This document shows, in pieces, positions 1 to 9,257 of a DNA stretch of 23,952 nt (position 1 is the first letter of the stretch; each line of letters starts with the position of its first letter). The stretch comes from Mesaphorura yosii (taxonomy: Eukaryota; Arthropoda; Collembola; Poduromorpha; Tullbergiidae). The stretch is taken from assembly GCA_009869945.1 (NCBI GenBank), contig WIXG01000737.1, positions 1-23,952 of the forward strand. The letters are read 5' to 3'. A program made the translations under genes and the position numbers. The notes below the pieces were generated by a model that saw only the letters and a program-made list of their open reading frames with translations, was not told the DNA's origin and made no database searches.

Positions 1-1295
1 AATACTCTTTTGTTTATGTCTGTCATTTTGGGTCAATAAAAGGAGACCAACTCGACAGAGTTGGCACTCTGTTCTAAAATTCTACTCACTGCTGAAACTT
101 CCATTAGAACCAATTTAATTGACTGATGTTTCGGAGAAGTACACCAGCCTTGTTGGCATATTGTGCCCAATGTTGACAGTAGCCATTCCATCAAACTGTT
201 ACTGCCGTCTGTGCCGTCGTTTGTATATGCGCTGATCACATTTTGATGGAGGTAGGCGAGAAATTTTACCACGACAGCGACGGAGAAGAAAACGAACAGA
301 TAATATGCTAAGGTTGGACCCCGCAACGACGCTGTCAACACATCGCCCAGTCCGAAATTTTGTTTCCGGCAAAGGGCCATGACACTTGTGAAGGACGTCG
401 GATGCAGGAATGTAACCTCTTTGACCCTGGGTCTCGTCTTGAAGCTCTGTGCAATTATGATGTCTACTTTCTTGCTCTTGAACACGTCCGCTGTGTACGG
501 ATCAAGTTTACCTTCTTTGATGGACATCCGATGTTCCAGTGGTGTGGCCGGTCCTTCAGTGAAGTTGAGTGCCAGTGCCAAATCCCTGTACACACTCGTA
601 CCCAGACCCGGCCTCAGGCGACCGTCGGTGGTCGCAAGTCCTTCATATCGATACACTGTGGCGTCATATTGGGCACCCTGAGCCCCAGCAATGATTTCTA
701 GAACCTGAAAGTCAGATCTCGTCATCCTTTGATTCTCCAGCCGAAAGTAGTCCAAACTCTTTAATCAATATGACGCCTTTGAGCTTGTACAATGCGAGGA
801 CACGAAGAGGCTGACCAGCAGCTTTCCCTAGAAAAATCATGTAAATGCTCGTGGAGGCGGTAAAAGCGTCGTAGGTCACATTTTTCATCTCTTCCTGGAT
901 CTCAGCAAGTGCCATTGGCAAGGAAATAACCGGACTCGACCAGAAAAGTAGGTTGAAGCACGACCGGACACAGGAGGCGAACTGCTTGTTGCTCATGTTC
1001 AGGCGGCTGAGTTTCGAGACTGACAGCAGGAAATCGACCGGAGTCCTCTGGAAGAGAGTGTTCCGTGCAAATTCCCCCAATTTGACTTCGGTGGTGCCCG
1101 CGGTGGCTTTCCAACTCCAAATGCAAATGTCATAGTGTGCTGCCCCCGCAGCACGCGAGACGAAATCCTGCAAGCTCATTGATCTTTCACGCTCGATTCG
1201 CTTGCGACCGAGGAAATTATACCGAAGGTGATAATCAATGTGACGGATGTGGCCGGAGTCATAGTCGCAAATTGAATGAACCATGAATTACGCAT
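1..1295 (-). pseudogene. Broken ionotropic receptor (IR) gene, 3' part beyond window edge
   Basis: A divergent ionotropic receptor, of the variant ionotropic-glutamate-receptor family that forms ligand-gated cation channels in chemosensory neurons. Reading right to left, an ATG at 1295 opens a signal-peptide-like stretch (hydrophobic core TLIITFGIISSVA). That frame closes at a TGA near 1168, but the amino-terminal domain continues in another frame (1178 to 713), and the ligand-binding S1 half, M1 and pore helix continue in a third (about 760 to 36). The S1 region and the pore motif ICQQGW align with the intact IR at 14899 (VCQQGW), as does the membrane segment ending SANSVELVSF. Both sides of each frame change align to that paralogue without a gap, so these look like indels rather than introns. 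A TGA at 33-35 interrupts the frame just after M2, and receptor-like codons continue beyond it to the edge. The S2 half and last membrane segment are outside the window. Pseudogene, or assembly indels in a live gene. Confidence 0.75.
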
Positions 1296-1490
1296 CATTA
1301 TAGTCTAAGGGCCGGCTTCACCAATTCAGACTGGAAATCATAGTTGACTTTTGATTGGCGTGAAGAAATATATTGAGATTTTCCATGACACATATCGTTG
1401 CATAAATAAGTCATTATAAAGTCACCAACTGAAATACTGCAATGGCAAAGAAGTCTCACATCCATCATTTGTCAATTCACTGTCGCCTGA

Positions 1491-2042
1491 CATGAAACTG
1501 AGGAATTGCCAGATTTGCCCTCAGCGGATTTTCTTTCATTATTCGTGAGCAACATAATTGTTTACATAGCCGGCTTTGTGGGTCGAGCGGTCGCCAGAAA
1601 ATTGGAGTGCTCCTCCTGCCTTTTGTCACTGACTTCTCAAAATCTGGACGTCTTGAAGCTACAATCTGATTTTGTGTTAATTAGCGAAAGAGATAAGGGA
1701 GGTCTTTTCATTTCCTCAGCAGATGTAATCGACGTATGCCGGATTGTGGAGACTGAAATTCGAGGGGCTGCATCAATCGGGGTGTAAACAATCAAGAAGG
1801 ATGAAATGATACGACACGCAATGCGTGTCTGCAACAAGCCGTATATCTTCACAAGGCTGAGACAGGAAAATTCGCAAGAGCATCCACAATTTTCTGAGCA
1901 TACAACTGATCTTATCAGCTTGATTTGTCATTCATATGTTAAGATTAGATTACACTATTTAGCTAAAGAGCAGACATTTGCAAATCGACCAGGCACAAAT
2001 CGAAGCAAATGCACAAAATTGGTTCATTTTGCTGGTAATTAA
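1491..2042 (+). pseudogene. P-element/THAP9-like transposase, C-terminal relic
   Basis: The C-terminal part of a P-element-type (THAP transposase) DNA transposon protein. One reading frame runs from after a stop at 1488-1490 to the TAA at 2040-2042, interrupted only by an in-frame TAA at 1785-1787. Visible landmarks are the YIAGFVGRAVARKL segment followed by a CSSC pair, then a DKGGLFISSADV block, and the ending YVKIRLHYLAKE ... NRSKCTKLVHFAGN. The order (YIAGYV-ARKL, CxxC, RGGL-PS, IRLHxIAK, KLTKLVLFxG) is what I know from P/THAP9-like transposases. The zinc-binding THAP domain and most of the RNase-H-like catalytic core are absent upstream, so this is a 5'-truncated dead copy. The family assignment rests on motif memory, not a search. 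Confidence 0.65.
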
Positions 2043-2390
2043 TATTTTGCCACTGTAATTACAGCATTTGAATAAATATATATTCTGTTACTCCGGAATT
2101 ATCAATCAATTGTGACTTTTAGAAAACAATCAGACCTTAAGTCAATCACAACCGATTTCTTAACTTTGGATGGAACTTGTCGCTTCTGGATAGTATAGTT
2201 ATTAATTCTGTGTCATCTGGCGTCCGAGGCCAAAATTCCCCATTTTGAGATGAAGTTGAAAAGGTAGAGTTTGGACAAGACGATGGTGATCAAGTCTTCA
2301 ACGCCGGACGTGTTTGCCTGTCCCTGAGAACATGTGCAGGAGCTTTGCATGCATGCAGGTCAGCATGAAAACGTGCGCAAGCACGTTGAG

Positions 2391-2573
2391 TCACTGGTCA
2401 AGCCTTGATCTTGGTGACCTGTCATTAATTTGAAGGAGTCTAGTGGTTATCGTGGTTGAGTTTGGGGGCTCAGCCCCTGGAAACGAGATACCCAACCCTT
2501 TGATGGCAAACACAGAGCGGACGCAACGCGCAGCTCGCCACACTATCTGAACTTCTTTGATCGTTAGTGTCAT
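2391..2573 (-). pseudogene. Orphan N-terminal stub of a GR-like chemoreceptor
   Basis: A 60-residue frame starting at a true ATG (2573). Its first 30 residues match the start of the receptor gene at 5010: MTLTIKEVQIV ... IKGLGIS here against MALTKKELQIV ... IKGLDIS there. After about residue 35 the similarity fades and a TGA follows at 2391-2393. No membrane-spanning body is recognisable in the next kilobase downstream on the same strand, which instead holds a transposase relic and the IR pseudogene. Most likely a truncated duplicate of the neighbouring receptor. Less likely, it is a first exon whose partner I failed to see. Confidence 0.55.
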
Positions 2574-3802
2574 GGTAGAAATGTTCCAATGGAATTATGA
2601 ATAGCTTTCTCTTGGCGTCGGCGTCTCACTGCCTGCGCACTTATTCACCCAAGCCTATTACATTTGAATTAGTGAGGTGAGACTTTTCTTAATGAAGCTT
2701 TTATTTGTTTGCAAAAGACGTCATTAAGACCACAGACGGCTGTATTGCTCATGAACTTGGAATTTTAATAGAATACGTTATTATCTATCTTGGCTAGGAC
2801 GGTCGCTTCTTTACGAAACTGTGCAGAAGCCGTTTCAAAATCATTTACGACTGATATTACAGTCGTAAATAACTTTGATATGAAATTCCATTGCTTCAGG
2901 TTTAGTCATCAACTAGTGCCGAGGAATCGATTAAGAACTGCCGCGTCTACTGTTAATGCCACAGACGGTTGCTTGCTTGGCTGTCCTCATTAATATTCAT
3001 ACTAGGGGCCCGTCACCGAATACTTGGTGATTTAATTCCTCAAACTCGATTAATTTATTTAAATAAAATTCTAATAATGATGATGGTGGTGAATGTACAT
3101 TATAAGCCCGGAATGGGTTTGAAAAGTTAAAATACAATTTCCATGGAAGGTTTCTAAAATTTTTGGGATTTTTTCACTAGAAACCATCTCCAGATCACAA
3201 TGATTTCGAGTGTGAAATCGGTTTTCGCATATCTCTTTCCACAAACAAACTCGATCCAATTAAGAATTAGATATTCATATGACTCATGCATACAGGCAGT
3301 AAAGTTGAGTCAACCACGACGGGGGCAACTTTGATCGACGGCAACCTATGCAACCCACAGATGTTGTAAATCAAAAGTCGCCTCCGCCTTCCTTGACGAT
3401 TAGTTTTGCGTCGCGTTTCGGACGGAGAAGTTGGTTGGCATTGTCAGGACTAAAAGTGGTCAGTTTTTCGTCGTGATCTGGACTTAAGACGTAAGCAGTT
3501 TAGTGTCAATTCTGAGGACTTTAACAGTTTATAGTCATATAGACTCTAGAGCGGAGAATTTGGGAAGGGGACGGGAGTGCCGTGCGTGGGGGTGGGTGGA
3601 AGGAGGTGGTGATGGTCCCGTCGCCGAAGGCTAGTATTGATTATTTCAAACCCTTCAATTGATTATTCTTCACCCAACTTAGTTTATGAGGAGGCAATTG
3701 CAACGTAATTGTGCCATTTAGGTTTAGCCTTGCGTTCTTTAATTTTAATTTATTTCTTTAATTAGCTGCTCCAAATTCCAACGTATGAAATTTTAAATTC
3801 TG
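2574..3802. other. Gene-free stretch with a hairpin and diverged repeats
   Basis: No supportable gene. The open frames at 2790-2993 (+) and 3071-3259 (-) have no recognisable composition or motifs. The stretch contains a perfect hairpin at 2843-2870, two diverged copies of a GCCCGTCRCCGAA-type sequence (about 3004-3052 and 3612-3662), and a G-rich run at 3556-3610 with several GGG tracts. It separates the orphan receptor stub from the 3' end of the next receptor gene. Confidence 0.5.
2843..2870. repeat. Perfect 11-bp inverted repeat (hairpin)
   Basis: Arms ATTTACGACTG (2843-2853) and CAGTCGTAAAT (2860-2870) are exact reverse complements separated by ATATTA. No run of T follows that would suggest an RNA polymerase III terminator. 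Function unknown. Confidence 0.8.
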
Positions 3803-5010
3803 TTAACTAAAGGTGATAAGAATACGTCCTGTGCCATACAGTAGAAAACCTATGAATGTGAGCTTGGCAGACTTCTCCATGTGGTACAATCCTCCCACAT
3901 TCATTCTAATCGGCCGGAGAGACTTGATGGTTTTTCTTAAATGCTTTCTCCTGTCTCGAGACATGATTCTCTCCGTGGCTCGCTGAACAGCGCACGAATT
4001 TTGACCTGATATTGTCCAGAATTTGCACACGACGTTAGCCGCAACTGCAAGTGTTCCGTAAATGTAGATTGTGAGAATGAAAAGTGCAACACGGGCGATT
4101 GCAAATTCTAAAACATCCATTTGGCGGATGTTGACAGCTGTGAGTGCCAACACCATGCCTAATAAACTAGTGCAGTACTTCAGGATCGGTAGTACGGCAC
4201 GGCAATATGGCCCATAGTTGAAGTGATTCGCCAGGATCTGCAGGCTTTTGTATTCGCGAATAGATCCGCAATTCAAAGTCTTTTGAGCGAGGTTTTCCAG
4301 GTTTTGGTGGACAAAGGCTTGCATTATTGCCGAAAAGATATACATGTACATTTGTATGAACCAGAAAGTGAAGGCCAGGGATATACCAACGATCAGATAG
4401 GCCAACCCTGCAAGGAAGCTGCAAATTTGGCTGCCAGATACGGAGTACATGTACCGTGCCTCCACAACTACCAACGAAGGTGGCGTCGTGAAGCAGGCCA
4501 ACAACAGCAAAGTTTGCATGTAAACCAACACTCCTTCCCGTTTGTTTCGGGATTGGAGATCTGGCTCGCTGGTTGGTGAAAGCTGAACCTTCTTTGCATG
4601 TTTCCATAGACGATTAAATAAAAGCACCAGCTCCTCTCCTATTGATGATACGGCGAATATGACGAGGAAACCAAACTCCATTGCATATCCAATGAAGCAG
4701 AAGATGTACCCAAAGAGAGAATCGTTGAAAGCACTCCAGCGTGATCTATCTGACCAATATCTGTCGTAGCCAAGACAGAGAGTGATAGGGGCAGCCGAAA
4801 AATGCTAATTGTAAGCATGATAATGTGGGCCATGACTGTGATGCAGTAACTTGCCGTTTGCCGGTTTGGATTTTTTATTCTATTTCGCAGAACTTCAGGG
4901 TCTTCACTGAGCGTACGGCCTGAGATATCTAGACCCTTAATTATCCCCACGCCGTGAAATACACTGATTGCATTTCCCACAATTTGGAGTTCCTTCTTTG
5001 TTAGCGCCAT
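3803..5010 (-). pseudogene. GR-like 7-TM chemoreceptor with one frameshift
   Basis: A seven-transmembrane chemoreceptor of the insect gustatory/odorant type. The ATG at 5010 (MALTKKELQIV) gives an N-terminal part with a hydrophobic segment (TASYCITVMAHIIMLTISIF), which runs out of frame near 4800. The rest continues in another frame from about 4800 to 3803, with further membrane segments (for example SLFGYIFCFIGYAMEF, then TLLLLACFTTPPSLVVVEA). The C-terminal block LRPIRMNVGGLYHMEKSAKL aligns with LRAIRVKVGTFHTLSSETL of the receptor at 5853-7160. The frame change falls at an A5 run at 4798-4802 (T5 on the coding strand). One missing base there would reconcile the two frames, and no GT..AG intron of credible size fits. 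Recent pseudogene, null allele or assembly error. The family's usual TYhhhhhQF signature near the C-terminus is not visible. AATAAA-type signals lie downstream (about 3740-3760). Confidence 0.75.
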
Positions 5011-5016
5011 GATCAA

Positions 5017-5852
5017 AAGTCACGAGAAAGTCAAACTGGACCGAAAGACAACGTCTAGAGAACTATTTCACACGACCCTCTTTCTACAATTATGACAAGA
5101 TGAAAATCATAATCATAAAAGGTACACGCTTTTCATAATTCCAGAGAAGTGTTCCGTCGCATGTCAATATTCCAATTCCAACTGCGAGGCTACTAATTTG
5201 GGGATCCCAATTTTTACGCAGTAAATTATTAAATTCCCAAATTGTTGATACTCGAGTCAATTGTCAATTGAAGGTTATACATCAAACGCGTGACAAAATT
5301 GGGGAAATATTCGCGTATTATTCATGAGTCGAGCTTGGTATAGGCAACACACAGGCACACAGAAATTAGCCGACCTTAAGTCGAAGGTTGTCCAACTGGC
5401 GAAATTAATTGATCTGCTGAAACGAATTGACAATAACTTCAAGGTATTCAAGGAGGTCAACAGTTAATCGAACTCATTTACATTAACGCAGTGTACCGTG
5501 ATACCCTTGCTCTCACGAACTGACGAATGGAAATCAGATGATCAACTCTGGGTTGATCCAAGTCTACAAATAGTTTTCGCATGAGTTCAGGGCACGACCA
5601 AAGGAAAATATGCAGTATGTGTAGTTGGAGAACATGGAGAGTTTGAGATTCTTGTTGAGGCTGCAAATAGATCTTCGAGTGAGGAGCACGTACACTTCAA
5701 TGTTGGATTTACATGTGACAGACCCATGGCATATGAAGTTGCTCCAATAACATAAAATATTGCAAATCTTGAGCCTTTTGCAGTTGAAGTTGATTATGCG
5801 TTTAATTTATTATTTTATTTATTTCGATTTATTCACATGAAATTAATGTTTA
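5017..5852. other. Intergenic stretch between two minus-strand receptor genes
   Basis: No gene supported; the short open frames at 5275-5460 and 5478-5666 (minus) have no recognisable features. At 5800-5835 the minus strand carries several AATAAA-like hexamers, suitable as polyadenylation signals for the receptor gene ending at 5853. Confidence 0.4.
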
Positions 5853-7160
5853 CTATTTGGTTTTGTAGAAGACTACGACACTAATTGAATAGCTGAGACA
5901 ATGATAAAGCATGAGTGGCAGAGTCTCGGAGCTCAGGGTATGGAAAGTGCCCACTTTGACCCGAATAGCCCTCAGGGACATGCAGGTTTTTCTCCAGTGC
6001 AGCGCCAGCGCCCCACCATCGCGGGTGCCCCCGGGGGTACGGACAGTCACAGCATGCGTAATCGCGTGTACAAATTGGCACGAGTGCACCGTGACCTGCG
6101 TGAAGCTTGCCGTTACCAGGACAGCGGTTAGGGTCGTTGATGCGAGGAACATAGACAGAATTATTGTGAAGAAGGTGCTGAACTTGAAGAGAAGGAGGAA
6201 ACTCAAGGTTGTAGTTGCAGTAGACAGCCATAGGAATAGCAGCACGGGGCCTAGCTCGAGTCCGAGGTGGTGATAGAAGTAGGTCACGAGTAGCTCGACC
6301 CATTTGTGCACGGTCACGAGCGTGGCGCGAACTCCGCCGCCGATTCCCCCCGCTTCCGCCTGTGCTCGTAGCTGCCGCAGAACGGCGGCCATGATGAAGC
6401 AAAGCGTTCCCACGGAGAGCAAGTAAGGGATGATCCCATTGATCATGCAGGTGATGATCCAGCACTCGAGGGCGGCCATACCCGGTCCGAAGCTCCAGTG
6501 TCCCCGCGCCCAGGTTCCGCTCGGAGGCAGCACGGGTGCCACGATGTGGACATCGAAGTAGAACATCGTCATCACCCCCGCGAAAGGCGCCAAGGGGGTT
6601 CCGAGAAGCATGAGGGATAGCAGTACAATTGTGTCCTTATATGGAATTCGGAGCATTAGCGCTGCTTGAGCACGACCCTCTAGCCTCTCGATAGAGTCCA
6701 TGACCTTGTACACACCGTTGAAGAGCGCGAGAAGGTCATGGGGCTGGAGTATGGTCATAAGGTGGGAAAAGTTGCCCACTGTGACGATGAGGAGGTTGAC
6801 CATTGCGAAGGCGTGGGCCCGATAGAGGCCCTCGTGTTGTAGTACCGCCCCCGGCCTCGCCCCAAACCCGACCGTGACCTGGACCCATTTCACGGCCAGG
6901 GTGATGTTGAGCACGGTGACGAGCGTTAGTTGGAAATACCACGTGGCCAGGGACCACTTGCACGGGGTCAGACGGAGACGCTTTGTGTTATGGTCCCAGT
7001 AGTAAGGGGTTTGCCGGAGCCAGTAGGAATAGTTGATGTACACGTTGTTGATGGTGTACAGGTACTCACGGGTAGGGGTCACGCGGGTTAGGGAACAGAT
7101 AAGGTCGCGGGCGTGGGCCAGCCGTAGGCGGAAATGGAGCGCACTTGCATAGAGGTTCAT
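5853..7160 (-). CDS. GR-like 7-TM chemoreceptor, intact, single exon
   Basis: A 435-residue multi-pass membrane protein of the insect-type chemoreceptor superfamily (gustatory/odorant receptor fold, a ligand-gated cation channel in chemosensory dendrites). The ATG at 7160 is the first in frame. Hydrophobic segments lie at about 69-92, 116-136, 176-199, 234-262, 302-327, 328-352 and 411-432, which gives seven. The region after segment 4 (RQLRAQAEA ... VHKWVELL) is a polar helical loop, usual before the last segments. The C-terminal block LRAIRVKVGTFHTLSSETL matches the damaged receptor at 3803-5010. Length is normal for the family (about 380-450). Its third codon positions are much richer in G and C than those of the receptor at 12508, which stands out. 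AATAAA hexamers follow on the minus strand. The ligand cannot be read from sequence. The assignment to GR rather than another 7-TM chemoreceptor group is inference from topology and its C-terminus. Confidence 0.8.
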   Translation of the reverse strand: MNLYASALHFRLRLAHARDLICSLTRVTPTREYLYTINNVYINYSYWLRQTPYYWDHNTKRLRLTPCKWSLATWYFQLTLVTVLNITLAVKWVQVTVGFGARPGAVLQHEGLYRAHAFAMVNLLIVTVGNFSHLMTILQPHDLLALFNGVYKVMDSIERLEGRAQAALMLRIPYKDTIVLLSLMLLGTPLAPFAGVMTMFYFDVHIVAPVLPPSGTWARGHWSFGPGMAALECWIITCMINGIIPYLLSVGTLCFIMAAVLRQLRAQAEAGGIGGGVRATLVTVHKWVELLVTYFYHHLGLELGPVLLFLWLSTATTTLSFLLLFKFSTFFTIILSMFLASTTLTAVLVTASFTQVTVHSCQFVHAITHAVTVRTPGGTRDGGALALHWRKTCMSLRAIRVKVGTFHTLSSETLPLMLYHCLSYSISVVVFYKTK

Positions 7161-7525
7161 ACTTGCTTTTACCTCAAATTCAAACTTAAAAGAAAAAAAA
7201 TTATTGTTCGGGACAGTCTGTCCTTCTAATGCTAAAGTGCAGGGCTTAAAAACCCTTGAAGAATTAATGAGTCTCTAACAAGGCAACCGAGCCGTGTAAT
7301 TTATTGAAGTGAAATTTTGACATAATCTACGACGATTGCCCCCCTGCCAATTGCCCCTGCGCCAATTGCCCCCTGAAGACAATTGCCCCCTGAGTAATTG
7401 AACCACACTGCGGCAACATCCTAGCAAAATCATTAGTCACTGTCGAAGGACACGCATAACTGCTTATCTTCAGTTGAACTGACTGAACAAGATAAGAACG
7501 AATCCATGACAGAATCCCTCTAACT

Positions 7526-7546
7526 TAACCTAACCTAACCTAACCT
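7526..7546. repeat. Short interstitial telomere-type repeat (TTAGG)n
   Basis: Four consecutive TAACC units on the plus strand (TTAGG on the other), preceded by a near-match. TTAGG is the ancestral arthropod telomere repeat. Here the run sits inside a foldback element, so it is more likely part of that element than a chromosome-end remnant. Confidence 0.6.
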
Positions 7547-7559
7547 CTTTAACATGTTT

Positions 7560-7625
7560 TGTCACGGGCTCGAACTAGGAGCCTTCAAAGCCGAGTTCAG
7601 TCTTCATCACTGGAGCCACTGTCCA
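7560..7625 (-). repeat. tRNA-like segment inside the foldback element
   Basis: On the minus strand the sequence runs GTGGCTCCAGTGATGAAG ... CTTTGAA ... AGTTCGAGCCC. This resembles an RNA polymerase III A box (TRGCNNAGYNG), an anticodon-loop-like CTTTGAA, and a B box (GGTTCGANNCC) in the right order and at tRNA-like spacing. The stems do not pair well enough to call a functional tRNA. It could be a captured tRNA or a tRNA-derived SINE head embedded in the element, or chance. Confidence 0.4.
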
Positions 7626-7751
7626 GTTTGCAAAATAAAAATCTTTTAAATCTGTATTCGATCAATTAATTTCTGATGTTGCCGCAGTGTGGTTCAATTA
7701 TCGCAGGGGGCAATTGGCAGGGAGGCAATCGTCGTGCTACGATTTTGACAT

Positions 7752-9223
7752 TACCGTAATTTGTATCGCAATTTGAATGACTGTTTGCAAGTGTGGTATG
7801 TTTTTCCGGGAAATGGTTGGGTGTGCCCGCTGCTATTTGCTATAAGTTTGACACCTGATACTCGAGTAATAATTGGCACTTTGAAGCACACTAAAGCCTA
7901 TGGTGCCGTTATGAGAATTTACAGTTAGACGGAAACGTTTTTGTATTCACTTCCTTTCTTGCTCATAAAGAATTTATTCTTCTCAAGTTTTCAGTTTTCT
8001 GGGAACTTAATTTTGACATTTGCAAGTCAACTACTCGAGTGAGCGTCCCTGAAGGAGTCTATGGATTACTTTTGAACCTATTATCGAAGATGCTAAAGTG
8101 GCCGCCAAGCGTGCATTGTTATATTGAATCCTTCGATTACGATACTAATTGGAGTGTGTGGATTATAATGAATAATAATTGTTGAAGGTATTGCCGGTTA
8201 CTATGCATTATACCATGTTGTTGTCAGATTAGTTGCTCGCAAAATGCAGCCGATCAACCTAATTTTTACAGGATGCTCGCCCGTGTTCGTTTACGTGCGC
8301 GCGTGCCAGCGAAGCGACGACGCAGCTTGTCATCGAAAGCTGCTTGCTTCTAATTGTTTTGTCGACTTCCTGAGTGCCGCCCCTCAGCAGCCGGCAGCAG
8401 GTCGTTCTCTTTGTGAATTTAAGAAGGGAGTACGTCCAAATTCTAGACTTGGTATTGGGCGGCTCAGAACTTGGTCGATGGCAAGTTACAGTGGTCCAGA
8501 GTCAGCCGACGGCCCTTGCAACTAATGACTTTGAATGGACAGTGATTAATGTCGTCTGTCGTACTGCGTAAGTGATTAACTTGAGCGATGGCTTGAACTC
8601 GTCAATTCATAGATAGGGTGCGGCGAGACAAGAGAATAACAGAATTGGGGCCAATAATCCCAAGAATTCGAATGTCATCATGATAAATGCTAAGAGAGAC
8701 TAAAGCGCTGACGAAGTCTGACAATACATAATTGTCAGACTGAAAATAACTTTCATTGTCAATTAAAACGGGAAGAAATACACAACACTTTGCAAGTTTT
8801 TGATAATTGAATCCGAGTTCTCATTTTTCTGCCTTCTGGAACTTGCTTGATCGCTTGGACTCAAGCCAAGAATCAAAGTGATATGACCAATGATATCATA
8901 GTTTTACGCAAGAAATATGAAATATTGTTTCTTTATTTCACCTGCTGAAAGGAAAAACATCTGCCGAATTTATTAGTGATTGCGTTTGAGTGAGGAGTAG
9001 TGCGCCACCGCCACGTGCAGTGTTGAGTGACCGAGCGCCATGGACTGTGACTGACTGCCAGCCTCTGATAAATACGGTAAAATGAAGTAAAAATCACGGT
9101 GCTGCTCCTTTACCATCACACTTGTTAATTACATAATCATTATACACCTGTACTAGTAGCATGTACTAATGATGATTCACATATCACAGCCTTGCACATA
9201 ATTTGCTGCTTTTGTTTATGATT
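7752..9223. other. Intergenic stretch, no gene supported
   Basis: The only notable open frames are overlapping ones at 8244-8571 (+), in a locally GC-richer patch. They lack splice signals, motifs or a partner exon that I could recognise. The rest is AT-rich and shows no repeats of note. Confidence 0.4.
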
Positions 9224-9257
9224 TATAAACGCGAACTTGCCACAACATTACTCAAGT
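9224..9257 (+). promoter_or_regulatory. TATA box and initiator for the lysine-rich protein gene
   Basis: TATAAA at 9224-9229, with a CTCAAGT initiator-like sequence whose A (9254) lies 30 bp downstream of the first T, the usual spacing. The coding ATG follows at 9375, giving a 5' leader of about 120 nt. Alternatively transcription starts at a GGCAGTGAG sequence near 9320. Confidence 0.5.

Larger units (their letters stand above)
7313..7751. mobile_element. Foldback/MITE-like non-autonomous DNA element
   Basis: The left arm (about 7328-7420) and right arm (about 7675-7738) are inverted copies. CGACGATTGCC and AATTGAACCACACTGCGGCA on the left reappear reverse-complemented as GGCAATCGTCG and TGCCGCAGTGTGGTTCAATT on the right. 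The left arm has gained extra tandem CAATTGCCCCCTG units (7340-7394). The direct repeat ATTTTGACAT flanks the element at 7313-7322 and 7742-7751 and looks like a target-site duplication of about 10 bp, the size typical of Mutator-like elements. There is no transposase inside, only about 250 bp with a telomere-like run and a tRNA-like segment. The superfamily is inferred only from the duplication length. Confidence 0.75.

Noticed and set aside
360..701. Plus-strand ORFs opposite the IR pseudogene
   Set aside because: Shadow frames of the minus-strand receptor, which has recognisable S1 and pore motifs.
707..776. A 70-bp intron (GTCATA ... TTTCAG) joining the two IR frames
   Set aside because: Phase fits, but the donor is poor and the residues inside the would-be intron align with the intact IR, so a frameshift explains it better.
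1637..1852. Minus-strand ORF that could be a 5' exon of the IR
   Set aside because: It lies opposite the transposase relic, and a signal peptide for the IR is found directly at 1295-1200, so no extra exon is needed.
6736..6963. Alternate-frame ORFs within the GC-rich receptor at 5853-7160
   Set aside because: By-products of GC-rich codons; the main frame has seven membrane segments and the family C-terminus.
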